Source: Candidatus Omnitrophota bacterium (lineage in GTDB: Bacteria > Omnitrophota > Gorgyraeia > 2-02-FULL-51-18). From it: a DNA stretch of 19,417 nucleotides. The notes beneath the pieces are model-generated. The model saw only the letters and a list, made by a program, of their open reading frames with translations. It did not search any database and was not told the origin of the DNA. Made by a program: the position numbers and the translations under genes. The stretch spans positions 1 through 19,417 of the forward strand of contig JAHFFL010000005.1 in assembly GCA_023247955.1 (NCBI GenBank), read 5' to 3'. Below, piece by piece: positions 1 to 8,498 of this stretch (the stretch's first letter is position 1; each line of letters starts with the position of its first letter).

Positions 1-2
1 GA

Positions 3-257
3 TTCAGCATTCGCAGGGCGTCATTTTTTATGTTTCTTTTATTTCCGGTGGTCTATGTGGTGCGCAAGCTCCAGCGCTATCCGAAAGACACCAAGCTCAA
101 GCATGTGAAGGAAGTCCGCGTGATACCCGTCGTGAACGAGATTCTTCTTTTCCTGTTCCGGTTTGAAAAAATTCTTTTGCGCGTCATGAACCTGCCGATA
201 GGTTCTTCACTGATCGTGATCGCGGAAAGGCCGGCCGCTAGCCCCGCTCGGGGTTAA
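3..257 (+). CDS. Class I SAM-dependent methyltransferase, 3' end only (partial)
   Basis: Only the last 84 residues are in the window, because the reading frame is already open at the left edge. The visible tail contains a lysine-rich stretch (KDTKLKHVKEVRVIP), then an asparagine-glutamate pair and hydrophobic helices. It ends in LPxGSSLIVIAE, a closing beta strand typical of class I SAM methyltransferases in polysaccharide loci. The SAM-binding motif I and the catalytic region lie outside the window, so the substrate cannot be judged. A first in-window ATG at 30 is probably internal, since the frame is open upstream of it. The gene converges on the minus-strand membrane protein and the two coding ends overlap by 20 nt. 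The family call rests on C-terminal resemblance alone and is therefore moderate. Confidence 0.55.
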   Translation, partial: FSIRRASFFMFLLFPVVYVVRKLQRYPKDTKLKHVKEVRVIPVVNEILLFLFRFEKILLRVMNLPIGSSLIVIAERPAASPARG

Positions 258-1914
258 AGCGGTACACTCCGAATAGACGCCCTTTTTTCTTCTTAAATCT
301 CAAAATCAGGTCTGTAAATAAACTTTTATTGGTATCAGTAAACTCGCCGATTTTTTCAAGGTAGAGATCTTTTTTCACCCGCGCAGGGTCTGCCGTCACG
401 ACATAGGCCTTTCCATGTTTTCGCTGGATCGGCAACAGATAATCATAACGTGTCCATTTCTCAAAATAATGGACGTAGTTTTCATCGACGATAAAGGGAA
501 TATGCCAGATATTCAATTGCTGCGGCACGAGCATGAATTCAATCAGGTCTTCGTAGTCGGTTGGTTTTTTACCGTGATAATCCTCATAAATAAAGTCCAG
601 GTATTTTTGCTGACCGATCTGAAACCCGCCGAGGAATTTTCGGAAATAGATTTGGTGGTTTAAATTCGTGCCAAACGAGAATGCCCAGCCGGCCAGGCAG
701 AGGGCAAGGAACCCTTTTCTTGCCCTTGCCCCCAGGGTTTTTGAAATAAAGAAAAACGAGGCAGTGAAGAAGATCGTGAACGGAACCAACGGCACCATTA
801 AATGCCGGGGATCGGATTCCTTGACGGCCCCAAGCGCTGCGATATCGGCTACAAGCCACAAGCCGGTAAAGACCCAGAGATCCTGTTTTTTTTGGTCCGA
901 CTTTTTTAAAATTTGGCTTCGCCGCAGAATCAAGAGAATTACGGTCAGCAAGACAGTCCAGCAAAGAAGGAGCCCCAAGGTTCTTGCGAGGGAGAACGGG
1001 AGGCAGGATTTGAGGGAAAAGAACGCGATATCAGGCTCGCTTTCCCACGCATTTTTTGTATTTTGAAACACCGAACGCCAGAGCGAGTCCCAGTGATAAT
1101 TCGGCAGAAACATATTTTTAACTTCTTGAGTCCGGTCAATGGCCTTGAAACTGGAGGTAAAAGGGACCACAAGAATAAATAGGCCGAGGACCAAGCCGGC
1201 AAGCACAAGATTGTTTCTTCGGCTAATCCACCCCTTGATGTCGGGGAGAAATTTTACCAAGAACAGAAAGGCGAGAAACAGAAACGGCAGAATCTTCATC
1301 GTCTCATAAGTCTTGATGCCCAACCATGTCAGGAGAAAAATCGCCGAACAAAAAATAAAAAGTTTCGGAAGAGGCATATTTTTCCGCTCGTTTTCATCGA
1401 CAAGCCGTAAAAAAAGGAGAGCAGCCAGCGCTTGGATAAATTGCACCAGAAGGCCAAAATCACTGATAAAGAAAACGCTCATGTAGCAAGGGAGTGTTGC
1501 TGAAAAAAAGAGCGACGCGAGAATCGAAGCGGACCTATTTTCCGTCAAACGGTAGGTGAAGAGGCAAACCATCAGACTGACCAGCGCCAGATAAACTCCC
1601 TTTGTCAGGAAATAAGCCCCGGGGCGGTAACCGAAGAAACCCAGCAGTAATTTCCAGACCAGAAGCTCGAGTGGCCTTAGCCCCAGCTGGTTTTGTTCGC
1701 CGCCTCCCTGCATTTCGAGCTGATAGCTCCAGGTGGGCGTCAACGGATTGACCGCACGGGAAAGAATTTGGCCATAAGAAGTGGTCTTTGCCATATAAAG
1801 CAGTGTGGGGTCGTCCATCGTGCTGAACGGCAGATTTTGGTTCAGAAACATCATCCAGAGAAGCGGCAACGCTAGGGCGGAGAAGATAAGCCATTTACTT
1901 TTGTGAGGGTTCAA
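238..1914 (-). CDS. GT39-like (GT-C fold) multi-pass membrane glycosyltransferase
   Basis: The product is 558 residues and very hydrophobic, with about ten predicted membrane spans in the first 430 residues and a soluble C-terminal part. After the first span comes MDDP (Asp34-Asp35), the position of the acidic catalytic pair in the first outward loop of GT-C and PMT-type enzymes. Such enzymes usually take a sugar from a polyprenyl-phosphate donor and attach it to a glycan, lipid or protein outside the cytoplasmic membrane. Donor and acceptor here are unknown. The start codon is TTG at 1914-1912, preceded on the minus strand by a GGGAG ribosome-binding site six bases away, and an in-frame stop lies not far upstream. 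The gene sits 33 bp downstream of a polyprenyl-phosphate sugar synthase-like gene, which could make its donor. Overall family is fairly sure, function is inferred. Confidence 0.72.
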   Translation of the reverse strand: MNPHKSKWLIFSALALPLLWMMFLNQNLPFSTMDDPTLLYMAKTTSYGQILSRAVNPLTPTWSYQLEMQGGGEQNQLGLRPLELLVWKLLLGFFGYRPGAYFLTKGVYLALVSLMVCLFTYRLTENRSASILASLFFSATLPCYMSVFFISDFGLLVQFIQALAALLFLRLVDENERKNMPLPKLFIFCSAIFLLTWLGIKTYETMKILPFLFLAFLFLVKFLPDIKGWISRRNNLVLAGLVLGLFILVVPFTSSFKAIDRTQEVKNMFLPNYHWDSLWRSVFQNTKNAWESEPDIAFFSLKSCLPFSLARTLGLLLCWTVLLTVILLILRRSQILKKSDQKKQDLWVFTGLWLVADIAALGAVKESDPRHLMVPLVPFTIFFTASFFFISKTLGARARKGFLALCLAGWAFSFGTNLNHQIYFRKFLGGFQIGQQKYLDFIYEDYHGKKPTDYEDLIEFMLVPQQLNIWHIPFIVDENYVHYFEKWTRYDYLLPIQRKHGKAYVVTADPARVKKDLYLEKIGEFTDTNKSLFTDLILRFKKKKGRLFGVYRFNPERG

Positions 1915-1947
1915 GCGCCACTCCCAGATTTTAACGGATAAAAATCA

Positions 1948-2649
1948 CTACCACAGTTTAAATCGCAGCTTGACCATGTCCAAAAGCATGGAAAGGATGA
2001 GTTTTAAGCGCAGGCATTGCGAACGGCCGAACCGGCGGGGGTAGTGGTGCACGCCGACTTCCTTGACCGGGGACTTAAGCCGGTTGGCCTGGATCATGAT
2101 CTCGGCATCGATCAGGCCGCTATTGGTCCGGAAGATAATTTTTTCGAGAAAACGACGGTGCAGCAGTTTGAAACTGCAGTCAATATCCCGGTAATGGACG
2201 CCGAAGAATATAAAGATTAAAAGATGAAATGAGCGGCTCGTAAACACCCGCTTCCACCCTTCGGCGCGTTTTAAGCGGTAGCCGACAACGATGTCGTATT
2301 CCGTTGTGTGCTGCGCCAGAAGCGGAAGCTCGCGCACGTCGTATTGGGCGTCGCCGTCCGTGTAAAAGACATAATCCTTGGCGGCGGACCGGTATCCCGT
2401 AATCATGGCCTGGCCGACGCCGAGATTTTGGGGGTGATGGATGACGCGCACTTCTTTAAATTCGCCGGCTAAGCGGTCGGCAATCTCGCCGGTACGGTCC
2501 GGACTTTTGTCGTCGATGATGATGATTTCAAAGTCATCCGTAAGTTTTTTGGCGACTTCCACGCTTGCCCGCGTGAGGGATTCTATCGTGTTCTCATCGT
2601 GATAGGCGGGAAAAAATAAACTGAGACTCGATAAAATTTTTCCGGGCAT
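1948..2649 (-). CDS. GT2 family glycosyltransferase, dolichyl/polyprenyl-phosphate mannose synthase-like
   Basis: This 233-residue protein is a GT-A-fold family 2 glycosyltransferase. The N-terminal strand LSLFFPAYHDEN is followed by IIDDKSPDRT (Asp46-Asp47, nucleotide binding) and a metal-binding DGD at 98-100 in YTDGDAQYD. The DIDCSFKLLHR and RRFGRSQ segments resemble those of DPM1-type enzymes, which transfer a sugar from a nucleotide donor to a lipid phosphate at the cytoplasmic membrane face. Unlike the second GT2 in this window, it lacks C-terminal membrane spans, so it should be soluble or peripherally bound. It is the first gene of a two-gene minus-strand unit with the GT39-like protein, a common pairing of donor-lipid synthase and GT-C enzyme. 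The ATG at 2649-2647 has a promoter-like -10 only seven bases upstream. The sugar specificity cannot be read from the sequence. Confidence 0.82.
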   Translation of the reverse strand: MPGKILSSLSLFFPAYHDENTIESLTRASVEVAKKLTDDFEIIIIDDKSPDRTGEIADRLAGEFKEVRVIHHPQNLGVGQAMITGYRSAAKDYVFYTDGDAQYDVRELPLLAQHTTEYDIVVGYRLKRAEGWKRVFTSRSFHLLIFIFFGVHYRDIDCSFKLLHRRFLEKIIFRTNSGLIDAEIMIQANRLKSPVKEVGVHHYPRRFGRSQCLRLKLILSMLLDMVKLRFKLW

Positions 2650-2678
2650 GCGCAGTATCGTAACATAAATTTATCCTA

Positions 2679-2706
2679 TTGACAATTCAGGGGTTAGAGT
2701 CAAAAT
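2679..2706 (+). promoter_or_regulatory. Candidate sigma-70-type promoter for the gene at 2715
   Basis: A perfect -35 TTGACA lies at 2679-2684. A 16-bp spacer leads to CAAAAT at 2701-2706, which matches the -10 consensus at four of six positions. Only eight bases separate the -10 from the ATG at 2715, so the transcript would be leaderless or nearly so, although AAGG at 2707-2710 looks like a weak ribosome-binding site. The -35 overlaps the oppositely directed -35 of the divergent gene. Confidence 0.4.
2680..2685 (-). promoter_or_regulatory. -35 element of the minus-strand promoter (shared with the plus-strand one)
   Basis: Read on the minus strand this is TTGTCA. It is followed by a 17-bp spacer and TACGAT (2662-2657), which is preceded by TG plus one base, an extended -10. 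The predicted transcription start falls within a base or so of the ATG of the GT2 gene at 2649, with no room for a Shine-Dalgarno site. Sigma-70-like reading by eye only. Confidence 0.35.
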
Positions 2707-2714
2707 AAGGTCTT

Positions 2715-4322
2715 ATGTCGCTTCGAATCAAGGGGTTTGCGGGACTTCTTTTGGCGCTGATGGTCGCGCAGGCGGTGTTGGCCATGCGCACCAAGTCGCC
2801 TACGGCCGATGAATTTTCGCATCATGTAGCCAGCGCTTATTCGTCGCTGGTGACACGGGGCGACTTTCGCCTAATTCCTATTTCCCCGCCCTTGCCGCGG
2901 ATCTTGAGCGCGATTCCGCTTTTATGGTTAGGCGCCAAGGCGCCGCTGGACCATCCGTCCTGGCAAGCGGGGGACAGTCCCGAATTCGCCAGGCAGTTTT
3001 TCTATCACGCCAATACCAATGCCGACCAATTGATTTTCTGGGCGCGCGTGCCTATCGTGATGGTGTCGGTGGTCTTTGCCTTCTCTGTATTCTTATTTGC
3101 CGGAGAGTTGTTTGGGGCGTGGGCCGGTCTGGCGAGTTTGGCGCTTTATGTCTTCTGCCCGGATATGCTTGCCCACTCGGGGCTTGCTACGGCGGATTTG
3201 ACGGTGGCATTCTTTTTCTTCCTGACGCTCGTGAGTTTCAGGCGTTATTTGACGGCGCCTACCCGCAAAAATCTGATCCTGACCGGCCTAGCGTCCGGTG
3301 CCGCGTTTTTGTCCAAGTTCAGCGCGGTGTTACTTTTTCCGACGCTGTTGATTGTCGCCGCTGTTTCGGGCAAACTCAAAGAAGTGGCGCCGCGGAAGAC
3401 GTTTTTGTTCCTCCTCGTCTGTTTTCTTACGGTATGGGCCGGTTATTTTTTTGAAGTAAGGCCTCTTTTAAAAAACACGCCTCATCCGGAAAAAAAAGCG
3501 GAGTTTTTGCAAAAGATCGGAGGGCCGCGTCTCGTTTCATTCGCCCGGGAAACACCGGTGCCGCTTTCGACATTTGCCGCTTCTTTCGCGGGCATGGTCC
3601 TGACGCGTGCCCAAGGCACCAATGCGTATCTTCTGGGCCGCTGGTCGAAGGAGGGAAGGTGGTATTACTACTTGGTGGCATTCGCCGTAAAGAACACCAT
3701 CCCGCTTATTTTGTTGTGCCTTTTGTCGTTTGTCCTCATGAAGAAATTGGGCTTGGACAGCGTCACGCTTGCAACGCTTTATGTGCCGGCGGCGTTTTTC
3801 TTCGTAGCGACGCTCGGGGACAAGGCCCAGGCCGGGATTCGCTACTTCCTCCCGGTGTACCCGTTTTTTTTTGTTTTAGGGGGAGGGACGCTCGCTTATC
3901 TTTGGCGTAAGGGGCGGCTTTTGAAATTCATCGTCGCGGGCCTTCTGATCTGGCATGCGGGCGAGGCCTTGTTTATTTTCCCGGATTATTTGGCCTATTT
4001 CAATGAGGCCGTTGGCGGTCCGCGAAACGGTTACAAGGTGTTGCGGGATTCCAATCTGGATTGGGGGCAGGACTTGAAGGGTCTGGGCATTTTTGTGCGA
4101 GCAAAAAAATATCCCGAGGTGGTCCTTTTCTTTCATGACGGCGCCGACCCGGCCTATTACGGAATACCCGCTCGAAAACCGCGTCCGGAGGAGTTTGCGG
4201 TACCCGGAAACACCGTTTATGCCGTCGGCGCCCACTTCCTTGACGCCTTTGGGTGGACCAAGACGGCCACCCCGACCAAGGTCATTGGTTACTCGGTTTT
4301 TGTCTATGATTTCCGACGGTAA
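2715..4322 (+). CDS. GT39-like (GT-C fold) membrane glycosyltransferase
   Basis: The product is 535 residues, with an N-terminal signal-anchor helix followed by SPTADEFSHH. Asp32-Glu33 there is the acidic pair expected in the first periplasmic loop of family 39 enzymes. Next come the RGDFRL and PPLPRILSA segments, and about nine to ten membrane spans extend to residue 420. The soluble tail carries DSNLDWGQDLKGL, a motif I recognise from bacterial GT39-like 'phospholipid carrier-dependent' glycosyltransferases. The protein should transfer a sugar from a lipid-phosphate carrier on the outer membrane face, but acceptor and sugar are unknown. It is divergent from the minus-strand GT2/GT39 pair and lies 21 bp before the cytidylyltransferase gene. 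That second gene has its own promoter-like -10, so co-transcription is possible but not required. Start at ATG 2715. Confidence 0.75.
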   Translation: MSLRIKGFAGLLLALMVAQAVLAMRTKSPTADEFSHHVASAYSSLVTRGDFRLIPISPPLPRILSAIPLLWLGAKAPLDHPSWQAGDSPEFARQFFYHANTNADQLIFWARVPIVMVSVVFAFSVFLFAGELFGAWAGLASLALYVFCPDMLAHSGLATADLTVAFFFFLTLVSFRRYLTAPTRKNLILTGLASGAAFLSKFSAVLLFPTLLIVAAVSGKLKEVAPRKTFLFLLVCFLTVWAGYFFEVRPLLKNTPHPEKKAEFLQKIGGPRLVSFARETPVPLSTFAASFAGMVLTRAQGTNAYLLGRWSKEGRWYYYLVAFAVKNTIPLILLCLLSFVLMKKLGLDSVTLATLYVPAAFFFVATLGDKAQAGIRYFLPVYPFFFVLGGGTLAYLWRKGRLLKFIVAGLLIWHAGEALFIFPDYLAYFNEAVGGPRNGYKVLRDSNLDWGQDLKGLGIFVRAKKYPEVVLFFHDGADPAYYGIPARKPRPEEFAVPGNTVYAVGAHFLDAFGWTKTATPTKVIGYSVFVYDFRR

Positions 4323-4323
4323 T

Positions 4324-4334
4324 TGTGATAAAAT
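4324..4334 (+). promoter_or_regulatory. Extended -10 promoter candidate before the cytidylyltransferase gene
   Basis: TGATAAAAT at 4326-4334 reads as TG, one base, then TAAAAT, matching five of six -10 positions. No good -35 lies at the correct distance. The -10 ends nine bases before the ATG at 4344 and those nine bases (TCCCCTCTT) hold no ribosome-binding site, so a leaderless transcript is suggested. The same TGATAAAAT occurs in front of the second operon at 10364-10372. Confidence 0.35.
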
Positions 4335-4343
4335 TCCCCTCTT

Positions 4344-5162
4344 ATGAGTAAGTCACGCCGGCACTTTTCCAATGCCCCGGATCCTGCAAAGGTCGTGATC
4401 CTTTGCGGTGGCCAGGGGACCCGTATGCGCGAGGAGACCGAGTACCGCCCTAAACCTCTGGCCGAGATCGGCGGCAGGCCCATTTTGTGGCATATCATGA
4501 AGGGCTGCGCGCATTTCGGGCTCACGCGTTTCATTCTTTGCCTGGGGTACCGCGGCAACATGATCAAAGAGTATTTTTTGAATTATGAAGCGATGAACAA
4601 CGATTTTACGATTTCCCTCGGATCGAAGAGCCGGGTCGTTCACCACGGCGCACACACCGAACAGGATTTTAATGTGACGCTGCTCGAGACGGGGCTTGAC
4701 ACCATGACCGGCGGGCGGGTCAAGAGGACCGAATCCTACATTGACAAGGATACTTTCATCGTGACCTATGGCGACGGCGTGGCGGACGTGAATCTGAAAG
4801 AGCTGCTCCGCTTTCATCACGCGCATGGCCGCCTGGCTACCGTCACGACGGTGAAGCCGTTTTCCCGTTTTGGTATTTTGGATGTGGATGCGCGCGGAAA
4901 AGTACTGAGTTTTGCCGAGAAACCACAGCTGAATGGCTGGGCAAGCGCGGGTTTTCTGGTGTTTAACCGGAGAATCTTCCACTATTTGACCGGCGATGAC
5001 TGCGTGCTCGAACAAAAACCGCTGGAACGTTTGGCTAAAGAGGGGGAGCTTGTGGCCTACCGTCACGAAGGATTTTTTTATGCGATGGATACTTACCGGG
5101 AGTACCGGTATTTGAATGAGCTCTGGGCGAACCAAGAAGCGCCTTGGAAGGTGTGGAAATGA
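4344..5162 (+). CDS. rfbF: Glucose-1-phosphate cytidylyltransferase
   Basis: This 272-residue enzyme makes CDP-glucose from CTP and alpha-D-glucose-1-phosphate, the entry step to CDP-3,6-dideoxyhexoses. The nucleotidyltransferase signature is [15 protein letters not shown], followed by [20 protein letters not shown], where a Lys contacts the sugar phosphate. Further on are [11 protein letters not shown], with the metal-binding aspartate, and [20 protein letters not shown], all typical of RfbF/DdhA rather than RfbA-type thymidylyltransferases. Length is close to the usual 255-260, with a short N-terminal extension of about 14 residues before the first strand. It is the first gene of an operon whose next two genes encode the following steps of the same pathway, which strongly supports the call. 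The stop overlaps the next ATG (ATGA at 5159-5162). Confidence 0.93.
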   Translation: MSKSRRHFSNAPDPAKVVILCGGQGTRMREETEYRPKPLAEIGGRPILWHIMKGCAHFGLTRFILCLGYRGNMIKEYFLNYEAMNNDFTISLGSKSRVVHHGAHTEQDFNVTLLETGLDTMTGGRVKRTESYIDKDTFIVTYGDGVADVNLKELLRFHHAHGRLATVTTVKPFSRFGILDVDARGKVLSFAEKPQLNGWASAGFLVFNRRIFHYLTGDDCVLEQKPLERLAKEGELVAYRHEGFFYAMDTYREYRYLNELWANQEAPWKVWK

Positions 5163-6136
5163 AGCGTTCTTTCTGGACAGATCGCCCGACGCTGGTGACG
5201 GGCGCCACGGGATTCGTTGGGGGGTGGCTCGTCAAGCGCTTGCTTGACAGTCGGGCGGATGTGATCTGCCTCGTGCGCGACTGGGTGCCGCAGAGCCAGC
5301 TTTTGAGCAACGGCCTGGCTGATCAAGTGAAGCTCGTGCGTGGAGACGTGCGTGATCAAGCGCTGCTGGAACGAGTGATGGGTGAATACGAAGTCGATAC
5401 GGTGATCCATTTAGCGGCCCAAACGATAGTAGGCATTGCCAACGACAACCCGGTGTCGACGTTTGAAAGCAACATCGGCGGCACTTGGGCCGTGCTGGAA
5501 GCGGCCAAACGCAGTCCACGCGTGAAGCAAATTGTCGTGGCATCTTCAGACAAGGCGTATGGCAGCCAGGACAAGCTCCCTTATGGCGAGGAGTCTCCGC
5601 TTCAAGGAACCCATCCGTACGACGTGAGCAAGTCCTGCGCGGATCTTATTGCCGGCGCTTATGCGAAGACCTTTGCTTTGCCGGTGGCGATCACGCGTTG
5701 CGGGAATTTTTACGGCGGCGGAGACCTAAATTGGAACCGTATCGTCCCGGGCACGATCCGATCGGTGCTTAAGGGCGAGCGGCCGGTGGTCCGATCAGAC
5801 GGGAATTATGTGCGCGATTATTTTTATGTGGAGGACGGGGCGGCCGCCACCATGCTTTTGGCCGAGCGCTTGGCGAAAAATCCGACACTCAAGGGCGCGG
5901 CGTTCAATTTTTCGAATGAGACGCGTGTCAGCGTGATCGAGCTTGTCCGACGTATCCTGAAGATCATGAAGTCGGACCTTAAGCCGAAAATCCTGGACGA
6001 AGCCAGGCACGAGATTCGCGATCAATATTTGAGCGCGAAAAAAGCAAAGAGAGTGCTCGGCTGGTCTCCGCTGTTTGATCTCGATGGGGGCTTGAGGAGA
6101 ACCATCGACTGGTACCGGAAGTTTTTGGGTTCATGA
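5159..6136 (+). CDS. rfbG: CDP-glucose 4,6-dehydratase
   Basis: This 325-residue extended short-chain dehydrogenase converts CDP-D-glucose to CDP-4-keto-6-deoxy-D-glucose with tightly bound NAD. The Rossmann motif TGATGFVGG is at 14-22. SSDKAYG (Asp131-Lys132) replaces the Asp-Glu of dTDP-glucose dehydratases, as is usual in CDP-glucose enzymes. The catalytic YDVSK is Tyr154/Lys158. [16 protein letters not shown] is a family hallmark. I chose the ATG at 5159 because it overlaps the previous stop and has GGAAGG (5146-5151) as a well-spaced ribosome-binding site. An in-frame TTG at 5144 would add five residues and has no such support. The gene lies between rfbF and rfbH, matching the classical pathway order. 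Confidence 0.93.
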   Translation: MKRSFWTDRPTLVTGATGFVGGWLVKRLLDSRADVICLVRDWVPQSQLLSNGLADQVKLVRGDVRDQALLERVMGEYEVDTVIHLAAQTIVGIANDNPVSTFESNIGGTWAVLEAAKRSPRVKQIVVASSDKAYGSQDKLPYGEESPLQGTHPYDVSKSCADLIAGAYAKTFALPVAITRCGNFYGGGDLNWNRIVPGTIRSVLKGERPVVRSDGNYVRDYFYVEDGAAATMLLAERLAKNPTLKGAAFNFSNETRVSVIELVRRILKIMKSDLKPKILDEARHEIRDQYLSAKKAKRVLGWSPLFDLDGGLRRTIDWYRKFLGS

Positions 6137-7458
6137 CGCCGGCCGATGTCTCGCGTCTGAGGCGGCAGGTTCTTAAGCTCGTCGAAAATTATCACGAGGC
6201 GGCTTTTCCTGTTCGGGATTTCATTCCGGGTAAAACCCCTATTGCTGTCGCCGGCCGGGTTTTTGATGCCGACGAACTCCTGCATTTGGTCGATGCGTCG
6301 TTGGATTTCTGGCTGACGACAGGCCGTTTTGCCGAGGTCTTCGAGCGCGAGCTCGCAAAGTTTTTCGGGCTCGGACACGCCGTGCTTGTGAATTCCGGTT
6401 CCTCGGCGAATCTCCTGGCCCTCGCCTGTCTCACGTCGCCTAAATTGGGCGAGCGGCGTCTCAAAGAAGGAGACGAGGTCCTCACGGTCGCTTCCGGTTT
6501 CCCCACTACCATCAATCCCATTATTCAAAACCGATTAGTGCCCGTCTTTATGGATGTGACGGTGCCGACGTATGGAGTGGACCTAGGCCAGCTCGAGAAG
6601 GCGCTCTCGCCCCGCACCCGAGCGATCATCGCCGCGCACCCGCTCGGTAATCCGTTTTGTGCCGCGGAAGTCAAGAGATTTGCCGATCAGCACGGCCTGT
6701 GGCTTGTCGAGGATTGCTGTGATGCCCTCGGCGCGCTCTATGAAGAAAGAAAGGTCGGGACTTTCGGGCATCTGGCCACCGTGAGTTTTTATCCGGCGCA
6801 TCATATCACGATGGGTGAGGGTGGGGCCGTGCTCACCTCCGACGCAAAACTGAAAACACTCCTGGAATCCTTTAGAGATTGGGGCCGTGACTGCTGGTGC
6901 GACCCGGGCAAAGAGAATACCTGCGGCAAGCGTTTTGACTGGCAGCTTGGGGATTTGCCCCGCGGTTTTGACCATAAGTACACGTATTCGCATATCGGCT
7001 ACAATTTAAAGGCAACCGATATGCAGGCGGCCGTCGGAGTCGCGCAACTGAAGAAGCTGGAAGGATTCATTCGGATCCGCCGCGAAAATTTCGCGGCGCT
7101 TCGTGCCGGGCTTGAGGATCTGGACGAGTACTTTGTCTTGCCCGAGCCGACGCCGAAGAGCAGGCCGAGCTGGTTTGGTTTTCCGCTCGCAGTAAGAGAA
7201 GAGGCGCCGTTCAGTCGAGACCAAGTCGTGCGGTATCTCGAGGATCATAAAATCGCCACGCGGCTTTTGTTTGGAGGAAACCTCACGCGACAGCCGGCTT
7301 ATCGCGAGGTGCCGTACCGCGTGGTCGGCGATTTAAAAAACTCGGATTTTGTAATGAATCGTGTCTTTTGGGTCGGTGTGTACCCGGGGATTTCAAAACC
7401 GATGCGGGACTACATGATCCAGGTTTTTCACGAAATTCCCAAGGTGTTTTCGCGGTGA
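6133..7458 (+). CDS. rfbH: CDP-4-keto-6-deoxy-D-glucose 3-dehydrase (RfbH / AscC / DdhC type, E1)
   Basis: This 441-residue enzyme uses pyridoxamine phosphate and a [2Fe-2S] cluster to remove the C3 hydroxyl of CDP-4-keto-6-deoxyglucose. It has the DegT/DnrJ/EryC1 aminotransferase fold with [11 protein letters not shown] for phosphate binding. The usual PLP-binding lysine is replaced by histidine in [14 protein letters not shown] (His223), the hallmark of E1 dehydrases. The iron-sulphur pattern is complete: Cys196, then 57 residues, Cys254, one residue, Cys256, seven residues, Cys264. All key residues are therefore present. E1 needs an electron-donating reductase (RfbI/AscD, E3), which is not encoded in the window. 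Start ATG at 6133 overlaps the previous stop (ATGA); the stop overlaps the GTG of the next gene. Confidence 0.95.
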   Translation: MTPADVSRLRRQVLKLVENYHEAAFPVRDFIPGKTPIAVAGRVFDADELLHLVDASLDFWLTTGRFAEVFERELAKFFGLGHAVLVNSGSSANLLALACLTSPKLGERRLKEGDEVLTVASGFPTTINPIIQNRLVPVFMDVTVPTYGVDLGQLEKALSPRTRAIIAAHPLGNPFCAAEVKRFADQHGLWLVEDCCDALGALYEERKVGTFGHLATVSFYPAHHITMGEGGAVLTSDAKLKTLLESFRDWGRDCWCDPGKENTCGKRFDWQLGDLPRGFDHKYTYSHIGYNLKATDMQAAVGVAQLKKLEGFIRIRRENFAALRAGLEDLDEYFVLPEPTPKSRPSWFGFPLAVREEAPFSRDQVVRYLEDHKIATRLLFGGNLTRQPAYREVPYRVVGDLKNSDFVMNRVFWVGVYPGISKPMRDYMIQVFHEIPKVFSR

Positions 7459-8498
7459 CCCCAAATCCTCTCGCCGGCGATTTGGACCGGGTGTTGGAAC
7501 GTACGAGAGGATTGTGGAGAGAGCTGCGGGGTGGAAGGATTTTTATCACCGGTGGCACGGGGTTCATCGGCTCGTGGCTTTTGGAAACTTTTGTTTGGGC
7601 GAACGAAAGATTGAAGCTTGGCGCCTGCGCGACGGTCTTGTCGCGCGATCCGGCGGCATTTGCGAAAAAGGCGCCGCATCTTGCCGGGCATTCCTCGCTG
7701 GAGTGGCATACGGGGGATATCCGCTCGTTCCGCTTTCCAAGAGGAGATTTTTCGCACCTAATTCATGCGGCGGCTGAAACCACCGTGGAGCTGAACCGGA
7801 AAAAACCGCTGGTGGTGCTGGATTCCATGACACAGGGCACGAGACGTGTGTTGGATTTTACGAGAAGGCATAAAAATGCCAAATTTCTTTTCTTAAGCTC
7901 CGGCGCCGTGTATGGCAGGCAACCCCACAGTCTTCCGCGTATTCCTGAGGATTTTTTAGGCACGCCGGATCCGGCGGGTCCAGGTGCCGCTTATGCGGAA
8001 GGCAAACGCCTCGCCGAGCTTTTGTGCGTGCTGTACGGTGCGAAATACGGAGTGCAAGCGAAAATCGCCCGATGTTTCACATTGGTAGGACCCTACCTGC
8101 CGCTGGATGCGCATTACGCGATAGGGAACTTTATACGGGACGGCTTGGCTGGCGGATCGATTCGCGTGAAAAGCGACGGCACACCGGTGCGTTCTTATCT
8201 TTATTCGGCGGATCTGGCGGTGTGGCTGTGGACTATTCTTTTTAAAGGTAAACCCGGCCGCCCGTACAACGTGGGTTCGGACCGGGCGGTGACGGTGCGG
8301 GAGTTGGCATCCGCAGTGGCCAGGGTCTTTCGTCCCAAGTCCGGCATACGGATCGAAAAAAAAACAAGCCCCGGGATGGCCGGCGACTGTTATGTGCCGT
8401 GCGTCGACCGTGCCAAGAAGGAACTCGGGCTGAGCCGTGTTTTCGGGTTAAGACGGGCGATTCAAAAAACCATTGATTGGAATCATTCTATCCGATGA
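7455..8498 (+). CDS. NAD-dependent epimerase/dehydratase family (SDR) sugar-nucleotide epimerase or reductase, copy 1
   Basis: This 347-residue extended SDR has a 25-residue helical leader and then [14 protein letters not shown] for the nucleotide. Catalytic residues follow in [10 protein letters not shown] and [13 protein letters not shown] (Tyr and Lys of YxxxK). C-terminal segments [11 protein letters not shown] and [12 protein letters not shown] resemble CDP-abequose or paratose synthases and related 4-ketoreductases. It probably acts on the CDP-dideoxy keto sugar made by RfbF-G-H, or on the branched product of the ThDP enzyme that follows (a YerF-like role). Which one cannot be told by sight. 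I chose GTG at 7455: it overlaps the rfbH stop as GTGA and AAGGTG at 7441-7446 is a plausible ribosome-binding site. A longer in-frame start at 7368 would overlap rfbH by 91 nt. A clear paralogue lies at 12313. Confidence 0.8.
   Translation: MTPNPLAGDLDRVLERTRGLWRELRGGRIFITGGTGFIGSWLLETFVWANERLKLGACATVLSRDPAAFAKKAPHLAGHSSLEWHTGDIRSFRFPRGDFSHLIHAAAETTVELNRKKPLVVLDSMTQGTRRVLDFTRRHKNAKFLFLSSGAVYGRQPHSLPRIPEDFLGTPDPAGPGAAYAEGKRLAELLCVLYGAKYGVQAKIARCFTLVGPYLPLDAHYAIGNFIRDGLAGGSIRVKSDGTPVRSYLYSADLAVWLWTILFKGKPGRPYNVGSDRAVTVRELASAVARVFRPKSGIRIEKKTSPGMAGDCYVPCVDRAKKELGLSRVFGLRRAIQKTIDWNHSIR

Noticed and set aside
239..256. Stem-loop TAGCCCC-GCTC-GGGGTTA at the convergent gene ends, as a bidirectional terminator.
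   Set aside because: No T tract follows the stem on either strand, one pair is a G-T wobble, and the stem has only four G-C pairs. It may be coincidence within coding sequence.
4353..5135. Long open frame on the minus strand inside the cytidylyltransferase gene (and a similar one at 9092-10123).
   Set aside because: Both are antiparallel shadows of strongly recognised plus-strand enzymes and their translations show no family motif.
7368..7454. N-terminal extension of the first SDR from an upstream start at 7368.
   Set aside because: It would overlap rfbH by 91 nt and the extra residues look like a frame-shadow of rfbH. The GTG at 7455 gives a GTGA overlap like its neighbours.
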